Positions 1 through 4,662 of a stretch of 5,823 nucleotides of DNA are shown here, piece by piece; positions within the stretch are counted from its first letter, which is position 1, and each line of letters starts with the position of its first letter. Source of the DNA: Mycobacterium sp. (GTDB lineage Bacteria; Actinomycetota; Actinomycetes; Mycobacteriales; Mycobacteriaceae); assembly GCA_023264755.1 (NCBI GenBank), contig JAHFVB010000189.1, positions 2,874 through 8,696 of the forward strand. Reading direction: 5' to 3'. Below the pieces are notes generated by a model. That model was not told the origin of the DNA, ran no database searches, and saw nothing but the letters and a program-made list of their open reading frames with translations. The position numbers and the translations under genes were made by a program.

Positions 1-511
1 GGCCGCGGTGAAGCCCGACACTCCGCTGCTGCAGATCGACACCGATGCCGTCGCCGAGCGCGTCGCCACCATTCGCCGGGTGGCGAGCGCACGCGTACAG
101 CGCGAGTACCCCTCGACGTTGCGCATCACGATCACCGAACGCGTGCCCGTCGTCGCCAAGGACTATCCCGACGGCCCGCACCTCTTCGACCGTGACGGCG
201 TCGACTTCGCCTCTGCGCCACCGCCGCCGGGGTTGCCCTACCTCGATGCCGATCACCCCGGTCCGAGTGATCCGCCGACCAAGGCCGCGCTGGAGGTGCT
301 CACGGCGCTGCGGCCCGAGGTGTTCAGTCAGGTCAGTCGCATCGCGGCTCCGTCGGTGGCGGGTGTCACGTTGACCCTGAACGACGGTCGCGAGGTGATT
401 TGGGGTACCACGGACCGAACCGAGGAGAAGGCGCTCAAGCTCGGGGCGCTGCTGACTCAGCCAGGTACCACCTACGACGTATCCAGTCCGGATTTGCCAA
501 CGGTCAGATAG
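1..511 (+). CDS. ftsQ: Cell division protein FtsQ, C-terminal part (5' truncated by window edge)
   Basis: The frame is open from the left edge (first full codon at base 2) to TAG at 509-511, giving 169 residues; the start lies outside the window. FtsQ is a bitopic membrane protein whose extracytoplasmic part contacts FtsB/FtsL in the divisome that activates septal peptidoglycan synthesis. Visible residues 9-50 look like the end of the POTRA domain: a helix rich in Ala/Val/Arg, then the family pattern RRVASARVQREYPSTLRITI followed by TERVPVV. The remainder (about 51-160) fits the FtsQ beta-domain, with short amphipathic strands such as VAGVTLTLNDGREVIWG. The internal GTG at 8-10 is not a real start, because the POTRA fold needs residues upstream. 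Mycobacterial FtsQ is about 310 residues, so roughly the N-terminal 45% (cytoplasmic tail, transmembrane helix, POTRA start) is missing here. Lying directly before ftsZ is the standard dcw order. Identification is by domain motif plus synteny. Confidence 0.93.
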   Translation, partial: AAVKPDTPLLQIDTDAVAERVATIRRVASARVQREYPSTLRITITERVPVVAKDYPDGPHLFDRDGVDFASAPPPPGLPYLDADHPGPSDPPTKAALEVLTALRPEVFSQVSRIAAPSVAGVTLTLNDGREVIWGTTDRTEEKALKLGALLTQPGTTYDVSSPDLPTVR

Positions 512-616
512 CACTCGGGCGCGAGATCGGCGCAGAAATGCCGGGATTCGTCGGCGCGCCTGCGTGGCTAGCCCGGTTCGTCGCCCTACCGTTCTGTTTG
601 CGCGGATCTACCTGAC

Positions 617-630
617 ATAACTCTAAGCCT
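617..630 (+). promoter_or_regulatory. Candidate -10 region upstream of the leader ORFs
   Basis: The run ATAACTCTAAGCCT is the most AT-rich short stretch of the leader. TAACTC (618-623) or CATAAC (616-621) could serve as a weak -10, placing transcription start near 631, exactly on the ATG of the first leader ORF. No good -35 hexamer lies 17-18 bases upstream, which is common for mycobacterial SigA promoters. A competing candidate is TATGGT at 630-635, which fits TANNNT and would start transcription near 642, cutting off the first leader ORF. The sequence alone does not decide between them. Confidence 0.25.
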
Positions 631-699
631 ATGGTTGAGGTTGAGGGTTTGCAGGGGATCCGCTCCACACACGCACTCAGGGAGAAAGGCGACCGCTGA
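631..699 (+). CDS. Candidate leader ORF 1 (22 aa) upstream of ftsZ
   Basis: ATG at 631-633 opens a frame of 22 codons beginning [12 protein letters not shown] and ending LREKGDR, with TGA at 697-699. There is no Shine-Dalgarno sequence before the ATG, so it would be translated only from a leaderless transcript starting at about 631. Its stop shares its last base with the ATG of the next short ORF in the arrangement TGATG (697-701). Its final codons (AGG GAG AAA GGC) supply the ribosome-binding site for that next ORF. Third-position GC is about 70%, below that of the flanking genes, so codon bias gives no strong support. It could be chance; the chained junctions are the main argument in its favour. 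Confidence 0.3.
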   Translation: MVEVEGLQGIRSTHALREKGDR

Positions 700-728
700 T
701 GAGCGCTTGCGCGAAGAAGGGACGATGA
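699..728 (+). CDS. Candidate leader ORF 2 (9 aa) whose stop overlaps the ftsZ start
   Basis: ATG at 699-701 opens nine codons, MSACAKKGR, with TGA at 726-728. The last base of this stop is the first base of the ftsZ ATG (728-730), again as TGATG. A purine-rich stretch AGGGAGAAAGG (679-689) lies 9 bases before its ATG, a good ribosome-binding distance. Its own codons GCG AAG AAG GGA form the ftsZ ribosome-binding site. Such an overlap is the usual geometry of termination-reinitiation coupling. The single Cys codon is too little to argue for a cysteine-sensing attenuator. With nine codons, coding potential cannot be judged from composition. Confidence 0.33.
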   Translation: MSACAKKGR

Positions 729-1867
729 TGACGCCCCCGCACAACTATCTCGCCGTCATCAAAGTCGTCGGCATCGGCGGCGGCGGCGTCAACGCCGTCA
801 ACCGGATGATCGAGCAAGGTCTCAAGGGTGTCGAGTTCATCGCCATCAACACCGACGCGCAAGCGCTGTTGATGAGTGATGCCGATGTCAAGCTCGACGT
901 CGGGCGCGACTCCACCAGGGGGCTTGGTGCAGGGGCCGATCCCGAAGTCGGCCGCAAGGCCGCCGAGGACGCCAAGGACGACATCGAGGAGCTGCTCCGC
1001 GGCGCCGACATGGTGTTCGTCACCGCGGGCGAGGGCGGCGGCACGGGCACCGGCGGTGCACCCGTCGTCGCCAACATCGCTCGCAAGCTCGGTGCGCTGA
1101 CCGTCGGCGTGGTGACGCGACCGTTCTCCTTCGAGGGCAAGCGGCGGTCGAACCAGGCCGAGCTCGGCATCGGGGCGCTGCGGGAAAGCTGCGACACCCT
1201 CATCGTGATCCCCAACGACCGGCTGCTTCAGATGGGTGACGCCGCCGTGTCGCTGATGGACGCGTTCCGCAGCGCCGACGAAGTGCTGCTCAACGGTGTG
1301 CAGGGCATCACCGACCTCATCACCACGCCCGGTCTGATCAACGTCGACTTCGCCGACGTCAAGGGCATCATGTCCGGAGCCGGGACCGCACTCATGGGCA
1401 TCGGCGCAGCGCGTGGCGACGGTCGGGCGCTCAAGGCGGCCGAGATCGCCATCAACTCCCCGCTTCTGGAGCAGTCGATGGAAGGCGCCCAGGGCGTGCT
1501 GATGTCGGTAGCCGGCGGTAGCGACCTCGGGCTGTTCGAGATCAACGAAGCCGCCTCGCTGGTTCAGGACGCCGCACATCCGGAAGCCAACATCATCTTC
1601 GGCACGGTCATCGACGACTCGCTGGGCGACGAGGTCCGCGTCACCGTGATCGCGGCGGGCTTCGACGCCACCGGCCCGAGCCGCAAGCCGGTCGTCGGAG
1701 CGGGTCCGGCCATCAGGCCGGGCATCGCCGGCAAGGTGACCTCGCCGGTGTTCGAACCGGTCGACGCGGCGAGCGTGCCGTTGCACACCAACGGCGCGAC
1801 GGTCAGCATCGGTGGTGGCGGAGACGACGATGACGACGTCGACGTGCCGCCGTTCATGCGGCACTGA
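728..1867 (+). CDS. ftsZ: Cell division GTPase FtsZ
   Basis: FtsZ is the tubulin-like GTPase that polymerises into the midcell Z-ring and recruits the divisome. The 379-residue product has every family landmark: nucleotide-binding glycines [10 protein letters not shown] (15-24), the tubulin signature GGGTGTGG (103-110), and the T7 catalytic loop NVDFADVK (205-212) with Asp207 and Asp210 that complete the GTPase site of the next subunit. A variable linker (about 315-365) and an acidic stretch DDDDD (366-370) precede the C-terminal tail VDVPPFMRH, the docking site for SepF and FtsW in mycobacteria. Two adjacent ATGs exist (725 and 728). The second is preferred because AGAAGGG (715-721) then sits 6 bases away rather than 3, the product starts [10 protein letters not shown] as in M. 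tuberculosis, and the length equals the usual 379. An upstream in-frame TTG at 635 would add a non-conserved 31-residue extension and is rejected. Confidence 0.98.
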   Translation: MTPPHNYLAVIKVVGIGGGGVNAVNRMIEQGLKGVEFIAINTDAQALLMSDADVKLDVGRDSTRGLGAGADPEVGRKAAEDAKDDIEELLRGADMVFVTAGEGGGTGTGGAPVVANIARKLGALTVGVVTRPFSFEGKRRSNQAELGIGALRESCDTLIVIPNDRLLQMGDAAVSLMDAFRSADEVLLNGVQGITDLITTPGLINVDFADVKGIMSGAGTALMGIGAARGDGRALKAAEIAINSPLLEQSMEGAQGVLMSVAGGSDLGLFEINEAASLVQDAAHPEANIIFGTVIDDSLGDEVRVTVIAAGFDATGPSRKPVVGAGPAIRPGIAGKVTSPVFEPVDAASVPLHTNGATVSIGGGGDDDDDVDVPPFMRH

Positions 1868-1899
1868 GCTCACGCCGGTCGAGCCGATCATCGGATCGC

Positions 1900-1911
1900 G
1901 ATACTGAACAC
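1900..1911 (+). promoter_or_regulatory. Candidate -10 for a leaderless yfiH-like transcript
   Basis: GATACT at 1900-1905 shares four of six bases with TATAAT, including the critical A2 and T6. Six bases (GAACAC) separate it from the GTG at 1912, so transcription would begin on or next to the start codon. No purine-rich ribosome-binding site precedes this GTG, which agrees with a leaderless mRNA, a common class in mycobacteria. No convincing -35 is visible. Confidence 0.35.
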
Positions 1912-2616
1912 GTGAGCATCCGAATCCGACGCATTACGACGACCCGGGTGGGCGGGGTCTCGGCACCACCGTTCGACTCGTTCAACCTCGGCGACCACGT
2001 GGGAGACGATCCGGTCGCCGTCGCCGCCAATCGGCGGCGGTTGGCCACGGTCACCGGGCTTGGCGACGACGGACTGGTGTGGATGAACCAGGTTCACGGC
2101 GACCACGTCGCCGTGGTGGACGGCCCAGGTCCAGCGCTCGCCGAAACCGACGGATTGGTGACGACGAAACCACGATTGGCGCTGGCCGTGGTAACTGCCG
2201 ATTGTGTTCCGGTATTAATGGCCGATGCGCGCGCGGGGGTGATCGGTGCCGTGCACGCGGGTCGGGTCGGTGCGCAGAAGGGCATCGTCACCAAGGCCGT
2301 GGAGACGATGCTGGCCCAAGGGGCCCATGTCGAGGACATCTCGGTGCTGCTGGGGCCCGCGGTGAGCGGGCGCAATTACGAGGTGCCGGAGGCGATGGCT
2401 GCGGAGGTCGAGGCGGCCTTGCCCGGCAGTCGGACCACCACTGCTCGCGGTACCGCCGGACTGGACTTGCGGGCCGGAATTGCAAGACAGTTAAGGGATT
2501 TGGGCGTGGGTGCGATCGATTCCGACCCCCGGTGCACCGTCGATGACCGCAACCTCTTCAGTCATCGGCGGGAGGCGCCGACCGGACGGCTGGCGGCCCT
2601 GGTGTGGATGGCATGA
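1912..2616 (+). CDS. pgeF: YfiH/PgeF family protein (peptidoglycan editing factor, multicopper-polyphenol-oxidase fold)
   Basis: The 234-residue product starts at GTG, 44 bases after ftsZ, and corresponds to M. tuberculosis Rv2149c by position and sequence character. The family (DUF152/laccase-domain, YfiH) has a His-Cys-His metal site; E. coli PgeF removes wrongly incorporated L-Ser from UDP-MurNAc peptide precursors, and some homologues act on purine nucleosides. Visible residues are His62 in NQVHGD, Cys98 in TADCVPVLM and His115 in GAVHAG, so the triad is intact. N-terminal TTTRVGGVS and FNLGDHVGDD (24-33) and C-terminal DPRCTV...NLFSHRRE (205-221) are also family hallmarks. The usual HAGWRG motif reads HAGRVG here. 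The stop TGA overlaps the next start as ATGA (2613-2616), so the two genes are translationally coupled. Beside ftsZ, a role in keeping wall precursors correct is plausible, but the substrate in mycobacteria is inferred. Confidence 0.9.
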   Translation: MSIRIRRITTTRVGGVSAPPFDSFNLGDHVGDDPVAVAANRRRLATVTGLGDDGLVWMNQVHGDHVAVVDGPGPALAETDGLVTTKPRLALAVVTADCVPVLMADARAGVIGAVHAGRVGAQKGIVTKAVETMLAQGAHVEDISVLLGPAVSGRNYEVPEAMAAEVEAALPGSRTTTARGTAGLDLRAGIARQLRDLGVGAIDSDPRCTVDDRNLFSHRREAPTGRLAALVWMA

Positions 2617-3365
2617 CCGCGTCGCGGGCAGCCGAACTCGCCGAGTCGCTGGCCGCGCTTCGGAGCCGCCTGGAGGCGGCCGCACGGGCGGCGGGACGCG
2701 CGGTCGAAGAAATTGAATTGTTGCCCGTTACGAAATTCTTTCCGGCGTCCGATGTAATCGAATTGCACCGGCTTGGGTGCAATGAATTCGGCGAATCGCG
2801 GGAACAGGAAGCGGCGAAGAAGATCGCCGAAGTTTCGGCATATCTGGCTAACGAAGGGTCGTCGGCGCGAATTCGCTGGCACATGATCGGGCGGGTCCAG
2901 CGCAACAAGGCGCGGGCGATCGCGGGCTGGGCGGACACCGTTCACGCCGTGGACGGCGTCGCCTTGGCCGCGGCCCTGGGCCGGGCTGCGACCGCGGCGC
3001 TCGACGATGGCCGACGCACCGATCCGCTGAACGTCTACGTGCAAGTGAGCCTCGACGGAGATCCCGCCCGGGGCGGGGTGGACATCGGCCGGCCCGAATT
3101 GGTGGACGAGGTGTGCGCCGCCGTGGCGGGCGCGAGCGGGCTCGAATTGGTTGGCCTGATGGGCATTCCACCGCTGGGGGCGCAGCCCGGCGCCGCGTTC
3201 GCACGTTTGGAGACCGAGCGCGAGCGGGTACAGACGGCTTACCAGCAACGCCTCGGTCTCTCGGCGGGCATGTCGAGCGACCTCGAGGCGGCGGTCGAAC
3301 ACGGATCCACATGTGTGCGTGTCGGAACCGCGCTTATGGGACAACGACCGTTAACGTCACCATGA
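2613..3365 (+). CDS. YggS-type pyridoxal phosphate-binding protein (PLP homeostasis)
   Basis: The product is 250 residues from ATG 2613, the Rv2148c equivalent. YggS/PLPBP/COG0325 proteins bind PLP on a TIM-barrel resembling the N-terminal domain of alanine racemase and buffer vitamin B6 and amino-acid pools; they have no proven catalysis. Lys41 in LLPVTKFFP is the expected Schiff-base lysine. Further marks are [10 protein letters not shown] (61-70), the [11 protein letters not shown] segment (89-99; family WHFIGxLQxNK), [10 protein letters not shown] (141-150), GLMGIPP (181-187), and the phosphate-binding C-terminal block [17 protein letters not shown] with [10 protein letters not shown] (216-243). 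An ATG at 2604 is also in frame, but 2613 gives the 4-base ATGA overlap with the preceding gene and is preferred. Codons from about 2700 to 2880 are notably richer in A/T third positions than neighbouring genes. The gene sits between ftsZ and sepF in many Gram-positives, often without evident involvement in division. Confidence 0.93.
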   Translation: MTASRAAELAESLAALRSRLEAAARAAGRAVEEIELLPVTKFFPASDVIELHRLGCNEFGESREQEAAKKIAEVSAYLANEGSSARIRWHMIGRVQRNKARAIAGWADTVHAVDGVALAAALGRAATAALDDGRRTDPLNVYVQVSLDGDPARGGVDIGRPELVDEVCAAVAGASGLELVGLMGIPPLGAQPGAAFARLETERERVQTAYQQRLGLSAGMSSDLEAAVEHGSTCVRVGTALMGQRPLTSP

Positions 3366-3386
3366 GAAGTCACTCCAGTCACACCT
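3356..3386 (+). promoter_or_regulatory. GTCAC direct repeats upstream of sepF (candidate MtrA-type operator)
   Basis: GTCAC occurs at 3356-3360, 3369-3373 and 3378-3382. The last two are 9 bases apart start to start, forming two consecutive 9-mers, GTCACTCCA and GTCACACCT. The mycobacterial response regulator MtrA is reported to bind paired GTCAC/GTTAC-like 9-base direct repeats at oriC and at several division and wall genes. The site lies 48-61 bases before the sepF start, partly at the very end of the yggS-like gene. No clear -10 was seen in the 64-base gap. Confidence 0.35.
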
Positions 3387-3429
3387 TCATCACAGGCAAC
3401 ACCTCCACGGTCATCAGAAGGGTCATCCG

Positions 3430-4092
3430 ATGAGCACATTGCATAAGGTCAAGGCCTACTTCGGTATGGCACCGATGGACGACTACGACGACGAGTACTA
3501 CGAGGACGAGGACCGTTCGTCACGGCCCTACGCCCGCCGGGGACGCGAAGAGCGGTTCGAAGAAGACGGCTACCCCCGCGGCGAAGGCCGTGGCTACGAC
3601 GAGCGTGCCGGTAGCCGCGAGTTCGAGCGGGAGTTCGGTCGCGAAATGGAAGGCGCCGCAGCGGGTTACCGCCCCGGCTATGCCGAGGAGCCGGGTTTCC
3701 GCGGCCGGCGGGAATTCGAGCGGCCGCGCTTCAACCCGATGCGCACCCCGACCCGCGGCGCGGTAGCCATGGAGCCGCGTCGGATGGCCGAGCTATTCGA
3801 GGCGGGCAGCCCACTGGCGAAGATCACCACGCTGCGGCCCAAGGATTACAGCGAGGCCCGCACCATCGGCGAACGCTTCCGCGACGGCACGCCCGTCATC
3901 ATGGACCTGGTCACGATGGACAACGCCGACGCCAAGCGGCTGGTCGACTTCGCCGCCGGACTCGCGTTCGCGCTGCGTGGCTCGTTCGACAAGGTTGCGA
4001 CGAAGGTGTTCCTGCTCTCACCCGCGGACGTCGACGTCACGGCCGACGAGCGCAAGCGCATCGCCGAAGCCGGTTTCTACGCGTATCAGTAG
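3430..4092 (+). CDS. sepF: SepF, membrane anchor of the Z-ring
   Basis: SepF binds the conserved FtsZ C-terminal tail and tethers it to the membrane; in mycobacteria, which lack FtsA and ZipA, it is essential for division (established). The 220-residue product starts with [13 protein letters not shown], an amphipathic membrane-targeting helix. A long highly charged linker (about 17-110) rich in Asp, Glu, Arg and Tyr follows, with acidic [13 protein letters not shown] (17-29) and the repeated element REFER at 63-67 and 94-98. The globular SepF core occupies about 115-217: [20 protein letters not shown], the strand [13 protein letters not shown] (152-164), the helix [19 protein letters not shown] (168-186) and the strand [11 protein letters not shown] (188-198). 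The start is supported by AGAAGGG at 3416-3422, seven bases upstream. It follows the yggS-like gene by 64 bases. The M. tuberculosis protein is somewhat longer, the difference probably lying in the linker. Confidence 0.96.
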   Translation: MSTLHKVKAYFGMAPMDDYDDEYYEDEDRSSRPYARRGREERFEEDGYPRGEGRGYDERAGSREFEREFGREMEGAAAGYRPGYAEEPGFRGRREFERPRFNPMRTPTRGAVAMEPRRMAELFEAGSPLAKITTLRPKDYSEARTIGERFRDGTPVIMDLVTMDNADAKRLVDFAAGLAFALRGSFDKVATKVFLLSPADVDVTADERKRIAEAGFYAYQ

Positions 4093-4117
4093 TTCGGGCG
4101 GGCTGGGGTCGGCCAGG

Positions 4118-4123
4118 TAGGCT
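4118..4123 (+). promoter_or_regulatory. Candidate -10 (TAGGCT) of the yggT-like gene
   Basis: TAGGCT fits the mycobacterial TANNNT -10 rule and lies in the 100-base gap between sepF and the yggT-like gene. Transcription would start near 4130, leaving a leader of roughly 60 bases that contains the inverted repeat at 4135-4152. No good -35 is visible 17-18 bases upstream. The call is pattern-based only. Confidence 0.35.
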
Positions 4124-4134
4124 GACGACGAATC

Positions 4135-4152
4135 GGTCGGCGCTCGCCGACC
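4135..4152 (+). repeat. Perfect 8-bp inverted repeat in the yggT leader
   Basis: GGTCGGCG (4135-4142) and CGCCGACC (4145-4152) are exact reverse complements separated by CT. As RNA this folds into at least a 7-pair GC-rich stem with a GCTC loop. No T-run follows, so it does not look like a classical intrinsic terminator. A further direct copy, GGTCGGC, lies upstream at 4107-4113. An 8-base palindrome GCACGTGC follows at 4157-4164. It could be a leader hairpin or a protein-binding operator. Confidence 0.55.
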
Positions 4153-4192
4153 TCGTGCACGTGCCACATCTGCCTGGAGTGAGGTCACCCGG

Positions 4193-4486
4193 TTGCCCCT
4201 GTTCTTCGAAATCTTGGGCTTCGTGCTGTTCGTCTTCTGGCTGCTGCTCATCGCGCGGGTGGTCGTCGAGTTCATCCGCTCGTTCAGCCGCGACTGGCAA
4301 CCCAGGGGCGCGACGGTCACGATCCTCGAGATCATGCTCACCCTGACCGACCCTCCAGTGAAGCTGCTGCGCAGGCTGATTCCCCCGCTCACGATAGGTG
4401 CGGTGCGGTTCGACCTGTCCATCATGGTGCTGCTGCTGGCGGCCTTCATCGGTATGCAGTTGGCGTTCCAAGCCGCCAATGCCTGA
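4193..4486 (+). CDS. YggT family small membrane protein
   Basis: The product is 97 residues with a TTG start, matching Rv2146c by position and sequence character. It has two hydrophobic segments, FFEILGFVLFVFWLLLIARVV (about 4-24) and FDLSIMVLLLAAFIGMQLAF (73-92). They are joined by a cytoplasmic-type amphipathic region with the family-typical SRDW (32-35), TDPPVKLLRRLIPP (52-65) and IGAVRFD (68-74). YggT proteins are widespread next to yggS and sepF; roles in osmotic tolerance and division have been suggested, but no biochemical function is established. The start is chosen because GAGG (4181-4184) is 8 bases upstream and no ATG or GTG occurs in this frame before the hydrophobic segment. It begins 100 bases after sepF and ends 176 bases before wag31. 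Confidence 0.88.
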   Translation: MPLFFEILGFVLFVFWLLLIARVVVEFIRSFSRDWQPRGATVTILEIMLTLTDPPVKLLRRLIPPLTIGAVRFDLSIMVLLLAAFIGMQLAFQAANA

Positions 4487-4662
4487 CACTGCAAGCGCGG
4501 TTTGCCGAGAGTCGTATTCGCCTGTGAAGTTTGAAATTCGCTCTTAATTCTGTACCTCTACTGCAACCGTAGGGTCTGTTGTGACAGGATGGACGCCAGT
4601 TACTTCCACATGGCTTTACACTTTGAGACCGGTACACGGTCCAGACTCCAAGGGGGCAGACA
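4487..4662 (+). promoter_or_regulatory. wag31 promoter and leader region
   Basis: This 176-base gap is distinctly poorer in G+C than the genes around it, especially 4531-4565, as expected of a strong mycobacterial promoter. Candidates for -10 hexamers fitting TANNNT are TAGGGT (4570-4575) and TACACT (4617-4622). TTGAAA (4531-4536) resembles a -35, with only a poor -10 (TACCTC, 4553-4558) at 16 bases. CTGTTGTGACAG (4576-4587) is a 4-bp inverted repeat around TGTG. Which hexamer is used cannot be decided by eye. wag31 is highly expressed and essential, so a dedicated promoter is expected. The ribosome-binding site AGGGGG (4651-4656) closes the region. Confidence 0.55.
4627..4641 (+). repeat. 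Short perfect inverted repeat before the wag31 ribosome-binding site
   Basis: GACCG (4627-4631) and CGGTC (4637-4641) are exact reverse complements separated by GTACA. The stem ends 9 bases before the AGGGGG ribosome-binding site. It may form a small leader hairpin or bind a regulator; five base pairs can also arise by chance. Confidence 0.35.

Larger units (their letters stand above)
512..727 (+). promoter_or_regulatory. ftsQ-ftsZ intergenic region / ftsZ leader
   Basis: This is a 216-base gap between the ftsQ stop and the ftsZ start, long for a cluster whose other genes are packed tightly. Mycobacterial ftsZ is known to have promoters of its own in this area (established). The stretch 612-650 is less GC-rich than its surroundings and contains CTGACA (612-617), TAACTC (618-623), TATGGT (630-635) and the tandem repeat GGTTGAGGTTGAGGG (633-647). 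Two purine-rich ribosome-binding-like stretches follow: AGGGAGAAAGG at 679-689 and GAAGAAGGGA at 713-722, the second serving ftsZ. The first half (512-590) shows nothing beyond an 8-base palindrome GGCGCGCC at 553-560. Two chained short ORFs within the leader are listed separately. Confidence 0.6.

Noticed and set aside
553..560. GGCGCGCC palindrome in the ftsQ-ftsZ gap
   Set aside because: An 8-base GC-only palindrome is expected by chance in DNA of this composition and has no supporting context.
400..615. 71-codon frame crossing the ftsQ stop into the intergenic gap
   Set aside because: It overlaps ftsQ out of frame, has no ribosome-binding site and no recognisable content.
635..727. N-terminal extension of FtsZ by 31 residues from an in-frame TTG at 635
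   Set aside because: The extension is not FtsZ-like, mycobacterial FtsZ begins [10 protein letters not shown], and a good ribosome-binding site sits at the proper distance from ATG 728.
677..1891. Long open frame (404 codons) on the minus strand opposite ftsZ
   Set aside because: It is a mirror of a strongly biased GC-rich gene; the translation is His/Arg/Asp-rich with no recognisable domain, and ftsZ on the plus strand is unmistakable.
2079..2546. 155-codon plus-strand frame inside the yfiH-like gene
   Set aside because: An out-of-frame Arg/Gly-rich translation typical of GC-rich shadows; the in-frame product carries the catalytic triad.
2562..3344. 260-codon minus-strand frame opposite the yggS-like gene
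   Set aside because: Composition is that of an antisense shadow and no family motif is visible; the plus-strand frame has clear YggS motifs.
4135..4152. Intrinsic terminator after sepF
   Set aside because: The stem is strong, but no T-run follows and the next gene begins only 41 bases later, so a leader hairpin or operator fits better.
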